From an uncultured Oscillospiraceae bacterium (GTDB lineage Bacteria; Bacillota; Clostridia; Oscillospirales; Oscillospiraceae), in the NCBI GenBank assembly GCA_910577805.1, contig CAJTOE010000001.1:1-56624 (forward strand): 56,624 nt of DNA, written 5' to 3'. Below, piece after piece: positions 40,073 through 48,572 of the stretch (the first letter of the stretch is position 1; every line of letters begins with the position of its first letter). The position numbers and the translations under genes were made by a program. Below the pieces are notes generated by a model, which ran no database searches, was not told the origin of the DNA, and worked only from the letters and a program-made list of their open reading frames with translations.

Positions 40073-41353
40073 ATGAAGCTTCTTATCAAAAACGGCTCTG
40101 TCATCGACCCCGCCGGGGACGCCATCTCCCGGATAGACCTGCTGCTGGAGGACGGCAAGGTCGCTCTGCTGGAACGGGGGCTGGAGGTGGAGGCCGACCA
40201 GACCATCGACGCGGCGGGCCTGATGGTCGCGCCGGGGCTGGTGGATATGCACGTACACCTGCGGGACCCCGGCCTTACATACAAGGAGGATGTGTTCACC
40301 GGCACCGCCGCCGCCGCCCGCGGGGGCGTGACCTCCCTTGTGTGCATGGCCAACACCCAGCCGGTCACCGACAGCCCGGAGCAGATCCGGTACGTCCTGG
40401 ACCGGGCCGCCCAGGGCAGCGGCGTGCGGGTCTACCCGGTGGGGGCGGTGTCCCGTGAGATGAAGGGCATCGAGCTGACCGACGCGGAGGAGCTGAAACA
40501 AGCGGGTGCGGTGGCCTTGTCTGACGACGGCTGCAATGTGGACAACGCGGACCTGATGCGGGACGCGCTCATCCGGGCCAAGCGGCTGAATATGCCCATT
40601 CTGTCCCACTGTGAGGACACGTCCATGGCGGGAAACCGGGCGGTCAACGAGGGCCGGGTGTCCCGGAAGCTGTGGATGGAGGGCCGGCCCGCCATCGCCG
40701 AGGAGATCATGGTCATGCGGGACGCAATGCTGGCGGAGGAGACCGGCGCGCCGGTCCACATCTGCCACGTGTCTACCGCCAGGTCTGTGTCCATCATCCG
40801 GTCCATGAAGAAAAAGGGGGTTGCCATCACCTGCGAGACCTGCCCCCAGTACTTCATCCTGACGGAGGACGAAATTCTGACGCAAGGCTCCCTGGCCCGT
40901 GTGAATCCTCCCCTGCGTACGCAGAAGGATGTGCGGGGCATCATCAGCGGCCTGCGGGACGGCACCATCGACGCCATCGCCACCGACCACGCCCCCCACT
41001 CCGCCGAGGAGAAGGCCCGTCCTCTGGCCAAGGCCCCCAGCGGCATGATAGGGCTGGAGACCTCCCTGGCCCTGAGCCTGACCTACCTGTACCACACGGG
41101 CAAGCTGGAGCTGCCCGCCCTGATCCGCCGCATGGCCTACAACCCCGCCAATATCCTCCACCTGGCCCACAAGGGGCGGCTCGTGCTGGGCAGCGACGCA
41201 GACGTGGTCATTTTCGACCCCGACGAGAGCTGGGTCATTGACCCAGAGCAGTTCGCCTCCAAGGGGCGCAACACCCCCTTTGCGGGCCAGACTGTGAAAG
41301 GACGAGTCAAATATACGATCGCAGGAGGACGTGTGATTTACAAGGAGGGATAG
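40073..41353 (+). CDS. pyrC: Dihydroorotase
   Basis: PyrC closes carbamoyl-aspartate to dihydroorotate in UMP synthesis. The 426-aa type I enzyme starts MKLLIKNGSVIDPAGDAISR with GGAGG upstream. Metal and active-site motifs are VDMHVHLRDPG, SHCEDTSMAGN, HICHVSTARSV and IATDHAPHSAEEK with catalytic Asp. Upstream in-frame codons cross the promoter and are rejected. It leads the pyr cluster. Confidence 0.97.
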   Translation: MKLLIKNGSVIDPAGDAISRIDLLLEDGKVALLERGLEVEADQTIDAAGLMVAPGLVDMHVHLRDPGLTYKEDVFTGTAAAARGGVTSLVCMANTQPVTDSPEQIRYVLDRAAQGSGVRVYPVGAVSREMKGIELTDAEELKQAGAVALSDDGCNVDNADLMRDALIRAKRLNMPILSHCEDTSMAGNRAVNEGRVSRKLWMEGRPAIAEEIMVMRDAMLAEETGAPVHICHVSTARSVSIIRSMKKKGVAITCETCPQYFILTEDEILTQGSLARVNPPLRTQKDVRGIISGLRDGTIDAIATDHAPHSAEEKARPLAKAPSGMIGLETSLALSLTYLYHTGKLELPALIRRMAYNPANILHLAHKGRLVLGSDADVVIFDPDESWVIDPEQFASKGRNTPFAGQTVKGRVKYTIAGGRVIYKEG

Positions 41354-41354
41354 T

Positions 41355-41717
41355 ATGAAACAAATGAGAAACTGGCTGTGTAAATCGGTCTATATCGCCC
41401 TGGTGGTTGGATTTATACTCGTGCAGCTGGCAGCCGGAGGCCGTTCCATCTGGGGGGTGGTACTGTTGTGCGCCGCGCAGCTCTGGCGGGCGGTATGCAC
41501 CTTGCTTGGCTGGAACCCGGAGATGGACGGCAATTCCCAGTGGTATCGGAATGTGTATGGATGGTCTGACATTGTATTTCTGGCTGCTGTCAGTTTGATT
41601 ATCCTGGTCCCCATTGACATGGACTGGAGGGTGAGGCTTTGGCTGCTGGGCGGCGCAGTGATCGTGATGGCTGTACTGCTCATATGGGCAGAACGGAAGG
41701 AAAAAGGGAGGAAATAA
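41355..41717 (+). CDS. Uncharacterised 120-aa membrane protein
   Basis: The ATG lies one base after the pyrC stop and is preceded by AAGGAGG. Four hydrophobic stretches are seen (about 10-27, 31-47, 72-86, 94-110), with a WNPEMDGNSQWYRNVYG loop between the second and third. I do not recognise it; its place between pyrC and pyrF suggests only co-transcription. Confidence 0.75.
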   Translation: MKQMRNWLCKSVYIALVVGFILVQLAAGGRSIWGVVLLCAAQLWRAVCTLLGWNPEMDGNSQWYRNVYGWSDIVFLAAVSLIILVPIDMDWRVRLWLLGGAVIVMAVLLIWAERKEKGRK

Positions 41718-41718
41718 T

Positions 41719-42642
41719 ATGTCATTTGATGTTTTACAGGACAAAATCCGCAAGATGAAAAACCCCACTGTCGCCGGTCTGGACGCACGCATCGAATACG
41801 TCCCGGAGCACATCCGCAAGGCCGCCTTTGCGGAGTACGGCGTGGGCCGCAAGGGGGCCGCCGAGGCCATTTACCAGTTCAACGTGGGGCTGATCGACGC
41901 ACTGTGCGACATCGTCCCCGCGGTAAAGCCCCAGTCCGCCTACTACGAGAACCTGGGCTGGCAGGGCATGGAGATGCTGGAGCGCACCATTGCCTACGCC
42001 AAATCCAAGGAGTTATTTGTGATCGCCGACATCAAGCGCGGGGACATCGGCTCCACCGCCTCCGCCTACGCGGAGGGCTGGCTCTCCGGAACGAAGATCG
42101 AGGGGGAGGTTTTCCCGGCCTTTGACGCGGACTGCGTGACGCTCAACGGCTACATGGGGTCCGACTCCATCAACCCGTTCCTGGAGGCTGCAAAGGCCCA
42201 GGACAAGTGCGTCTTTGTGCTGGTCAAGACCTCCAATCCCAGCTCCGGGGAATTGCAGGACTTGATTGCCGGGGACCGTCAAATCTATCAGGCCATGGGC
42301 GACCTGAACCAGCGCATTGCCAAGGACACTGTGGGAAAATACGGCTATACGATTGCCGGGGCGGTCACCGGGGCCACCTATCCCTCGGACATCCGGGACC
42401 TGCGCAAGCGGCTGGAGCATACCTTCTTCCTGGTGCCCGGCTACGGCGCGCAGGGGGGGACCTCTGAAGATGTACAGCACGCCTTTGACCAGTACGGTCA
42501 TGGGGCTATCGTGAATTCCTCCCGTGGGATCATGTGCGCGTGGCAGAAAACCGGCGGGGACGGGCACGATTTTGCCCAAGCCGCCCGAAACGCCGCTATC
42601 GCTATGCGGGACGATTTGAAGCAGTTTGTAACGATTGTGTAG
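41719..42642 (+). CDS. pyrF: Orotidine 5'-phosphate decarboxylase, type 2
   Basis: PyrF makes UMP from OMP. The 307-aa length and PTVAGLDARIEYVPEHI start place it in the longer type 2 group. The catalytic D-x-K-x-x-D lies in VIADIKRGDIGSTASAYAEGW, and the phosphate loop in PGYGAQGGTSEDVQHAF with NSSRGIMCAW. AGGAAA precedes the ATG. Confidence 0.96.
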   Translation: MSFDVLQDKIRKMKNPTVAGLDARIEYVPEHIRKAAFAEYGVGRKGAAEAIYQFNVGLIDALCDIVPAVKPQSAYYENLGWQGMEMLERTIAYAKSKELFVIADIKRGDIGSTASAYAEGWLSGTKIEGEVFPAFDADCVTLNGYMGSDSINPFLEAAKAQDKCVFVLVKTSNPSSGELQDLIAGDRQIYQAMGDLNQRIAKDTVGKYGYTIAGAVTGATYPSDIRDLRKRLEHTFFLVPGYGAQGGTSEDVQHAFDQYGHGAIVNSSRGIMCAWQKTGGDGHDFAQAARNAAIAMRDDLKQFVTIV

Positions 42643-42704
42643 GTTGACTTGGACGGGAGAAGAATAGCCCCCCTTCGTAAGAAGCAGAGCGAAAAGGTCC
42701 CGGA

Positions 42705-42890
42705 AAAAAGGCCCCTTTGGAAAGGGGCTTCCGGCGCAGCCGGGTGGGGATTGCCCCCGACGCACTCCCCCCACCTAAAAATCTTAGACAGACACTTAAA
42801 TCTTAGGCAGACGCTTAAACGCTTGTCTGCCGCGGCAATCCCCCGTCACGCTTCGCGTGCCACCCCCTTTCCAAAGGGGGCTTTTGGGAG
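42705..42890. repeat. Palindromic intergenic element (AAAGGCCCCTTTGGAAAGGGG type), copy 2
   Basis: Outer arms match 4236-4393: AAAAGGCCCCTTTGGAAAGG on the left and CCCCCTTTCCAAAGGGGGCT near the right, with GGTGGGGATTGC and GCAATCCCCCGTCACGCTTC inside. The centre differs and holds two tandem 19-bp units (42779-42797 and 42798-42816, 17 of 19 identical). It splits pyrF from pyrK, and its right edge (GGGAGG) forms the ribosome site of the next gene. Confidence 0.8.
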
Positions 42891-42901
42891 GTGGACCAAA
42901 C

Positions 42902-43276
42902 ATGCCCGTTTTGCCGAGAGACAAACATCTGCGGCCCCATTCCACCCAATTACGCAACAATCCTACGCCCCAGGAACGGCGCTTATGGTACGAATTTCTG
43001 CGCACCGCGTCCCCACAGTGGAATCGCCAGCGTATCATTGGGGAGTATATCGCAGACTTCTTCTGCGCGAAAGCACGCCTCGTCATAGAACTGAACGGAA
43101 ATCAGCATTATGAAGGCGGAAAATTGATCGAGTACGACCAAATCCGAACGGACTATTTTGAGGCGCTGGGCTTGAAGCTCCTGCGCTTCAAAAATGAAGA
43201 AATAACCCAAAATTTTACAGAAGTCTGCCAGGTGATTCAAAAGGAAACAGAGCGCAGACTGAAGAAAGAACGGTGA
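42902..43276 (+). CDS. DUF559 (Vsr-like endonuclease fold) protein
   Basis: The 124-aa protein starts MPVLPRDKHLRPHSTQLRNN with GGGAGG ten bases upstream, inside the end of the repeat element. DUF559 hallmarks are NNPTPQERRLWYEFLR, QRIIGEYIADFFCAKARLVIELNGNQHY (D-F-x-C and E-x-N active-site-type residues) and DYFEALGLKLLRFKNEEI. The family has a restriction-like PD-(D/E)xK fold related to Vsr; its role is unknown. AT-richer than the pyr genes on both sides, so it was probably inserted together with the repeat. Confidence 0.9.
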   Translation: MPVLPRDKHLRPHSTQLRNNPTPQERRLWYEFLRTASPQWNRQRIIGEYIADFFCAKARLVIELNGNQHYEGGKLIEYDQIRTDYFEALGLKLLRFKNEEITQNFTEVCQVIQKETERRLKKER

Positions 43277-43280
43277 TCAT

Positions 43281-44057
43281 TTGAAGCGGGAACACAAATG
43301 CAAGATCATTTCCAAGGAAACCCTGGGGGACGCGATTTTCATGGTCCTGGAGGTAGGCGACATGGTGCGCACCTCTTTCCGGGCGCCGGGACAGTTTGTC
43401 CACATCAACTGCGGCCACTCCCGGCTGCTGCGGCGGCCCATCTCCGTATGCTCCTGCCAGGAGGACCAGCCGGAGGACACCCTGTCTATCGCCTTCGAGG
43501 TCCGGGGCGAGGGCACCGCATGGCTGGCCCGCCGGCCCGTGGGCCACAGCGTAGATGTGCTGGGACTGCTGGGCAATGGATTCGACATCAGACCGGAGGG
43601 CCGATACCTGCTGGTGGGCGGCGGCATCGGCGTGCCCCCCATGCGGGGCTGCGCCCAGTACACCGGCGGCCGGTCCACCGCCATTTTAGGGTTCCGATCC
43701 AAGGAAAAAGCCGCCCTTCTGAAGCTGTTTGAGGGCGACTGCGCCAAAACCCTGGCCGCCACCGACGACGGCTCTCTGGGCCACCACGGCTTTGTGGACG
43801 AGCTGGTCCGCCAGGAGCTGGCCCAGGACCGGGCTTACGACGGGGTGCTGGCCTGCGGGCCTAAGCCCATGCTGCGCAGCGTGGCAAAAGCCGCCGCCGG
43901 CTTCGGCGTCCCCTGTCAGGTCTCCATGGAGGAGCGGATGGGCTGCGGCGTCGGGGCGTGTTTGGTGTGCGCCTGCGACATGGCGGACGGCGCCCGGAAG
44001 CACGTATGTAAGGACGGCCCGGTATTTTACGCGGAGGAGGTGGACTGGGATGCTTGA
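43281..44057 (+). CDS. pyrK: Dihydroorotate dehydrogenase B, electron transfer subunit
   Basis: PyrK passes electrons from dihydroorotate (via PyrD) to NAD+ through FAD and a [2Fe-2S] cluster. The 258-aa protein has the flavin motif RRPISVCSCQ, the NAD region YLLVGGGIGVPPMRG, and the cluster site MEERMGCGVGACLVCACDM ending with a fourth Cys in HVCKDGP. The start is TTG at 43281, four bases after the DUF559 stop, with only a weak ribosome site, perhaps because the insertion displaced the original leader. Confidence 0.94.
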   Translation: MKREHKCKIISKETLGDAIFMVLEVGDMVRTSFRAPGQFVHINCGHSRLLRRPISVCSCQEDQPEDTLSIAFEVRGEGTAWLARRPVGHSVDVLGLLGNGFDIRPEGRYLLVGGGIGVPPMRGCAQYTGGRSTAILGFRSKEKAALLKLFEGDCAKTLAATDDGSLGHHGFVDELVRQELAQDRAYDGVLACGPKPMLRSVAKAAAGFGVPCQVSMEERMGCGVGACLVCACDMADGARKHVCKDGPVFYAEEVDWDA

Positions 44058-44964
44058 CCTGTCCGTGAGCTTAGCCGGTGTGACCCTGAAAAATCCCATC
44101 GTCGTGGCCTCCGGCACCTTTGGCTTTGGCCGGGAGTACAGCCAGTTCTACGACCTGTCCGAGCTGGGGGGTATCTGCGCCAAGGGGCTGACCCTCCACC
44201 GCCGGGAGGGCAACCCCGCGCCCCGCATCGCCGAGACCCCTATGGGCATCCTGAATTCTGTCGGCCTGCAAAACCCCGGCGTGGACGCGTTTATCGCGGA
44301 AGAACTGCCCTTCCTGCGGCAGTTTGACACGAAAGTCATTGCCAACATCTCCGGCAATACCCCGGAGGAATACGGCGTGATGTGCGACAAGCTGGCGGAC
44401 GCAGGCGTGGACATGATCGAGGTCAACATCTCCTGCCCCAACGTGAAGGCGGGAGGCCTGGCCTACGGCACCCGGCCTGAACTGGCCGCTGAGGTGACCG
44501 AAACCGCCAAGCAGCACGCAAAGCACGTGCCGGTGATGGTGAAGCTCTCCCCCAACGTGACGGATATTACCGAAATCGCCCGGGCGGTGGAATCCGCCGG
44601 AGCGGACGCGCTCTCCCTCATCAACACCCTGCGGGGAATGCGCATCGACGTGAACACCCGCCGCCCCATCCTGAAAATGAACACCGGCGGACTGTCCGGC
44701 CCCGCGGTCCTGCCGGTGGCGGTGCGGATGGTCTGGGAGGCCGCCCAGGCGGTAACACTCCCCATCCTGGGGATGGGCGGCGTGTCCAAGGGGGCGGACG
44801 CGGCCCAGCTGATGCTGGCGGGAGCCAGCGCCGTGGCTGTGGGGACAGCCCTGTTTGCCGACCCCTTCGCCCCCCTGACCGTCCGGGACGAGCTGGCCGG
44901 GCTGGCCCAAAAGCAGAGCCTGTCCGCCGTCCGGGAGCTCACCGGCGGCGTGCAGCCCTGGTGA
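44050..44964 (+). CDS. pyrD: Dihydroorotate dehydrogenase B, catalytic subunit
   Basis: PyrD oxidises dihydroorotate to orotate with FMN. The 304-aa protein starts MLDLSVSLAGVTLKNPIVVA with GGAGGAGG upstream and overlaps pyrK by eight bases. Motifs are VASGTFGFGREY, NSVGLQNPG, EVNISCPNVKAGG with the catalytic Cys of class 1B enzymes, VKLSPNVTD and GMGGVSKGADAAQLMLAGASAVAVGTA. Confidence 0.97.
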   Translation: MLDLSVSLAGVTLKNPIVVASGTFGFGREYSQFYDLSELGGICAKGLTLHRREGNPAPRIAETPMGILNSVGLQNPGVDAFIAEELPFLRQFDTKVIANISGNTPEEYGVMCDKLADAGVDMIEVNISCPNVKAGGLAYGTRPELAAEVTETAKQHAKHVPVMVKLSPNVTDITEIARAVESAGADALSLINTLRGMRIDVNTRRPILKMNTGGLSGPAVLPVAVRMVWEAAQAVTLPILGMGGVSKGADAAQLMLAGASAVAVGTALFADPFAPLTVRDELAGLAQKQSLSAVRELTGGVQPW

Positions 44965-44975
44965 GGTGAGAAATC

Positions 44976-45305
44976 ATGCTGGAGCGTATGATTGAGCTGT
45001 GCCTGCCTACCATCATCGGGGTCTGCGAGCTGATGGGCATTTTTGTGGTGGCCGTCACCACGGTCCGGGCCTTCTGGCGCTACTGCTGGGGTATGTTCCA
45101 AAAACGCCCCTGCAACGTCAAATTCGACCTGGCCGACGGCCTGGCCACCAGCCTGGAGTTCAAAATGGCGGCGGAGATCCTGAAAACCGTGCTGGTCCGG
45201 GACCTGAACGAGCTGATGGTTTTAGGCGCGGTGATTTTACTGCGGGCGCTGCTGTCTCTGCTGATACATGTGGAGATGAAGGGCGAAAAACACGAAAGCA
45301 GGTAA
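44976..45305 (+). CDS. DUF1622 membrane protein
   Basis: The 109-aa protein has membrane segments at about 10-30 and 80-98, and the DUF1622 pattern CELMGIFVVAVTTVRAFWRY then LADGLATSLEFKMAAEILKTVLVRDLNELMVLGAVILLRALLS. GAGGTGAG precedes the ATG. Function unknown. Confidence 0.88.
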   Translation: MLERMIELCLPTIIGVCELMGIFVVAVTTVRAFWRYCWGMFQKRPCNVKFDLADGLATSLEFKMAAEILKTVLVRDLNELMVLGAVILLRALLSLLIHVEMKGEKHESR

Positions 45306-45312
45306 CGATACT

Positions 45313-46323
45313 ATGACAACGATTTACTTAGTCCGCCACGCCGAGGCCGAGGGCAACCTGTACCGCCGCATCCACGGCTGGTATGACGCGCTGATTACCG
45401 ACAACGGCTTTCGTCAGATCGAGGCCCTGGCCCGGCGCTTTGCGGACGTTCCCATTGACGCGGTGTACTCCAGCGACCTGTACCGGACTATGACCACGGC
45501 CCGTGCGGTCTACGTGCCCAAAAAGCTCCCGCTCCGGACGGACCCGGACCTGCGGGAGATCAAAATGGGCGACCTGGAGGACGTTCCCTTCGGCCAGGCC
45601 CACTACGCCGACCCGGAGAATATGGCCCTCTTCCACCACAGCGACCCCGCCTGGCGCAGGCCCGGCGGCGAGGGTTTTCAGGAGGTGGGCGAACGGCTCG
45701 TCCGGTCCCTCGCCCGCATCGTCCAGGCCCACCCGGACCAGAGCCTTGCGGTGTTCAGCCATGGGACCGCCATCCGGCAGGCAGTGGCCCGTATCCGGAG
45801 CCTCCCCCCCGACCAGTGGAGCACCCTGGGCCACAGCGACAACACCGCCGTGACCAAGCTGGTCTGGGACGGGGCGCAGTTTTTGGTGGAGTACACCAGC
45901 GACGCGTCCCACGTGCCCGACGGGCTGTCCACCCTGAAAAAGCAGCTCTGGTGGCGCAAGGACAGCAAGGCGGAGGATGTGAACCTGCGCTATGTGCCCG
46001 CCGGTCCCGGCCTCTGGCAGGCCTTCTCCAAGGACACCCTGGCCGGACAGCTGGAGCTGGAGCTGGACCGGGAGGCGGAGGAGCAGAACGGGTGGATCAC
46101 CCGCCTGGCGCTGGAGCCGTCCTTTACCGGCCAGAACCTGGGCGTTCAGCTCATTGGCCAGGCCGTCTCCGTGTACCGCCCCCTGGGCCGCAGCTATTTA
46201 CGCCTGTGTATCGCAAAAGAGCAGAAGGAAATTTTGGGCTTTTTCCGGGCCTATGGTTTTTATAAAACCGACGAATGTGCCCAAGGGGGCATTTGGGAAA
46301 AATACATCGGCTATCACCGGTGA
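45313..46323 (+). CDS. Histidine phosphatase fused to a GNAT acetyltransferase
   Basis: The 336-aa protein is a fusion. Residues 1-185 form a phosphoglycerate-mutase-like phosphatase with the phospho-His motif YLVRHAEAEGN (RHA), SSDLYRTMTTA, the acid-base region REIKMGDLEDV and the second His in VFSHGTAIRQ. Residues from about 215 to 336 form a GNAT domain: WITRLALEPSFTGQNLGVQLIGQAV (acetyl-CoA loop Q-x-x-G-x-G/N-x) and GFFRAYGFYKTDE. Substrates are unknown. A weak ribosome site (AGCAGG) precedes it. Confidence 0.88.
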   Translation: MTTIYLVRHAEAEGNLYRRIHGWYDALITDNGFRQIEALARRFADVPIDAVYSSDLYRTMTTARAVYVPKKLPLRTDPDLREIKMGDLEDVPFGQAHYADPENMALFHHSDPAWRRPGGEGFQEVGERLVRSLARIVQAHPDQSLAVFSHGTAIRQAVARIRSLPPDQWSTLGHSDNTAVTKLVWDGAQFLVEYTSDASHVPDGLSTLKKQLWWRKDSKAEDVNLRYVPAGPGLWQAFSKDTLAGQLELELDREAEEQNGWITRLALEPSFTGQNLGVQLIGQAVSVYRPLGRSYLRLCIAKEQKEILGFFRAYGFYKTDECAQGGIWEKYIGYHR

Positions 46324-46336
46324 GGAGGATCGTATT

Positions 46337-47662
46337 TTGGGCTATAAAATTGCGTTTGTGTCCCTGGGCTGTTCCAAGAACCTGATTAACACCGAGCAGA
46401 TGATGGCGCTGTGCCGTCAGGCGGGGCACCAGCTCACCGGGGACCCGGAGGGCGCGGATGTGGCCGTGCTGAACACCTGCGGCTTTATCGAGTCCGCCAA
46501 AAGCGAGGCCATTGACAACATTTTGCAGCTTGCCCAGCTCAAGCAGGCCGGGAAGCTGAAAAAGCTGCTGGTGGCGGGCTGTCTGACCCAGCGCTACCGG
46601 GAGGAAATTTCCCAGGACCTGCCGGAGGTGGACGGGATGCTGGGCACCGGCAGCTACACCGATGTGGTCCAGGCCATCGACGATTTGATGGCGGGAGGCC
46701 GTCCGGATTATTTCGGCGACGTGCGCCAGGCGGACGACAACGGCGCGCGGTTCGTCACCACGCCCCCCTGGACGGCGTTTCTGAAAATCGCCGAGGGTTG
46801 CAGCAACGCCTGTGCGTTCTGCGTGATCCCCAAGCTCCGGGGGCCGTACCGGAGCCGCCCCCAGGACGCGCTGCTGGAGGAGGCCGGAAAACTGGCGGAC
46901 CGGGGCGTGCGGGAGCTGATTGTCATTGCCCAGGACATCACCCGGTACGGCCAGGATTTGAAGGACGGGACTTCCCTGGTCACCCTGCTGAACGAGCTTT
47001 GCAAGCTGGATTTCCACTGGATACGCCTGCACTACCTCTACCCGGAGGCGGTCACCGATGCGCTGATCGAGACCATGGCCCGGCAGAAGAAAATCCTCCC
47101 CTATGTGGATATCCCCATCCAGCACTGCAACGACGGCATTTTAAAAGCCATGCGCCGCCGGAACACCAAGCAGGATCTGCTGGACCTGTTCGCCAAGCTG
47201 CGCCGGGCCATGCCGGAGGTGGTGTTCCGGACCTCCCTGATCTGCGGCCTGCCCGGCGAGGGAGAGGCGGAATTTGAGGAGTTATGCCAATTTCTCCAGG
47301 AGCAGAAGCTCCAGCGGGTGGGGGTGTTCCAGTTCTCCCCGGAGGAGGGGACCCTGGCCGCCAAAATGGAGCGGCAGGTGGACCCGGAGACCGCCGCGCG
47401 CCGGGTGGAATTGCTGCTGGACTTGCAGTCCCGCGTTATGGACGCGTACAACGACAGCCGCCAGGGCCAGACGATGGAGGTCCTGTGCGAGGGCTTCGAC
47501 AGCCAGGCGGGGCTGTGGGCCGGGCGCAGCTTCGCCGACTCGGTGGAGATCGACGGCCGGGTGCTGTTCACGTCGCCGGAGCCTGTGGAGGCGGGACGCT
47601 TTGTCTGGGTAAAAATCACCGGCAGTCTGGATGGAGATTTGACCGGGGAAATTTTGGACTGA
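46337..47662 (+). CDS. rimO: Ribosomal protein uS12 methylthiotransferase
   Basis: RimO adds a methylthio group to Asp of ribosomal protein S12. The 441-aa protein starts at TTG with GAGGAGG eight bases upstream: (M)GYKIAFVSLGCSKNLINTE. The N-terminal cluster ligands lie in GCSKN, LNTCGF and VAGCLTQRY; the radical SAM motif is GCSNACAFCVIPKLRGPYRSR (C-x3-C-x2-C). A TRAM domain ends the protein (GQTMEVLCEGF to FVWVKITGSLDGDLTGEI). The TRAM domain and SLGCSKN favour RimO over MiaB. Confidence 0.95.
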   Translation: MGYKIAFVSLGCSKNLINTEQMMALCRQAGHQLTGDPEGADVAVLNTCGFIESAKSEAIDNILQLAQLKQAGKLKKLLVAGCLTQRYREEISQDLPEVDGMLGTGSYTDVVQAIDDLMAGGRPDYFGDVRQADDNGARFVTTPPWTAFLKIAEGCSNACAFCVIPKLRGPYRSRPQDALLEEAGKLADRGVRELIVIAQDITRYGQDLKDGTSLVTLLNELCKLDFHWIRLHYLYPEAVTDALIETMARQKKILPYVDIPIQHCNDGILKAMRRRNTKQDLLDLFAKLRRAMPEVVFRTSLICGLPGEGEAEFEELCQFLQEQKLQRVGVFQFSPEEGTLAAKMERQVDPETAARRVELLLDLQSRVMDAYNDSRQGQTMEVLCEGFDSQAGLWAGRSFADSVEIDGRVLFTSPEPVEAGRFVWVKITGSLDGDLTGEILD

Positions 47663-47680
47663 TTTATGGGGGTATTTTTT

Positions 47681-47896
47681 ATGGAAAACATGCAGGATTT
47701 TGTTATCACAAAGGGCGTTTTGGAGGAATACAAAGGCCCCGGCGGGGATGTCACCATCCCGGAGGGCGTCACGGAAATCGGGGAGAGTGCCTTCGATGGC
47801 TGCAAAAAGCTCACCATCCACGCCCCCGCCGGGTCAGCGGCAGAGCAGTACGCCAAGGAAAACGGCATCCGGTTTGAGGCGGCACGCAAAGCGTGA
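47681..47896 (+). CDS. Short BspA-like leucine-rich-repeat protein, one repeat
   Basis: The 71-aa protein contains a single BspA-type unit, DVTIPEGVTEIGESAFDGCKKLTIHAPAGSAAEQYAKENG. Such units normally come in long tandem arrays in secreted proteins; here there is no signal peptide. Its last codons (EAARKA and stop) are supplied by a fragment of the palindromic element found at 21563-21795. The start with GGGGG eight bases upstream is preferred over the ATG 15 bases earlier. It may be a remnant. Confidence 0.6.
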   Translation: MENMQDFVITKGVLEEYKGPGGDVTIPEGVTEIGESAFDGCKKLTIHAPAGSAAEQYAKENGIRFEAARKA

Positions 47897-47917
47897 CGGA
47901 CGGGGGGGGTGAAAACC
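47881..47917. repeat. Solo end of the MITE-like element
   Basis: GGCACGCAAAGCGTGACGGA and the following bases to GGGTGAAAACC match the right end of the element at 21754-21790 with a few changes. The remainder of the gap to 48083 is AT-rich and holds a TATGAT -10-like word near 48035 ahead of the hydrogenase operon. Confidence 0.7.
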
Positions 47918-48083
47918 TTCTGTTTCCAAATTTGCAAATTTCTGTCCTAATAAATATTTGCTTGCGTAAATTGTATGCAAAAGATGCAAAACTTACTGGA
48001 TAAAAAAATATAGATTTGTGCAAAGAGATATGATATGATAGAGCGGCTGGCACGAAATAAATCGAAGGAGGTCGTTCCATATT

Positions 48084-48572
48084 ATGTCAAACATTATCTC
48101 TATGGACCGGGTCGCCCAGATCATCGACTCCTATGGGTGCGAAAAGGCGCATTTGATCGCCATCATGCAGGACATCCAGAGCGAGTACAAGTATCTGCGG
48201 GCCGACGTGCTGGAGCTGATTGCAGAAAAGCTGCACATCAGCGTGGCAAAGGTCTACAGCGTGGCCACGTTCTACGAAAACTTTTCCCTGGAGGCCAAGG
48301 GAAAGTACATCATCAAGGTGTGTGACGGGACGGCCTGCCACGTGCGCAAATCACAGCCTATTTTCAACGCCATCAGCGAATACCTGGAGCTGGAGGGCAA
48401 GCAGAAGACCTCCGCTGACGGGCTGTTCACCCTGGAGACGGTGGCCTGTCTGGGGGCCTGCGGCCTGGCCCCGGTGGTCACCATTAACGACGAGGTCCAC
48501 TCCAAAATGTCCCCTGAGCTGGCCATTGACCTGCTGGAGGAGCTGAGAAGGGAGGAGCGCGCCCATGGCTAA
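48084..48572 (+). CDS. NAD-dependent [FeFe] hydrogenase, 24-kDa-type subunit (HydC/HndA, NuoE-like)
   Basis: The 162-aa thioredoxin-like [2Fe-2S] protein carries ligands in VCDGTACHVRKS and VACLGACGLAPVV (C-x4-C then C-x3-C). It transfers electrons within the trimeric, often electron-bifurcating hydrogenase. GGAGG precedes the ATG. It overlaps the NuoF-like gene by eight bases, so the three subunits are coupled. Confidence 0.93.
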   Translation: MSNIISMDRVAQIIDSYGCEKAHLIAIMQDIQSEYKYLRADVLELIAEKLHISVAKVYSVATFYENFSLEAKGKYIIKVCDGTACHVRKSQPIFNAISEYLELEGKQKTSADGLFTLETVACLGACGLAPVVTINDEVHSKMSPELAIDLLEELRREERAHG

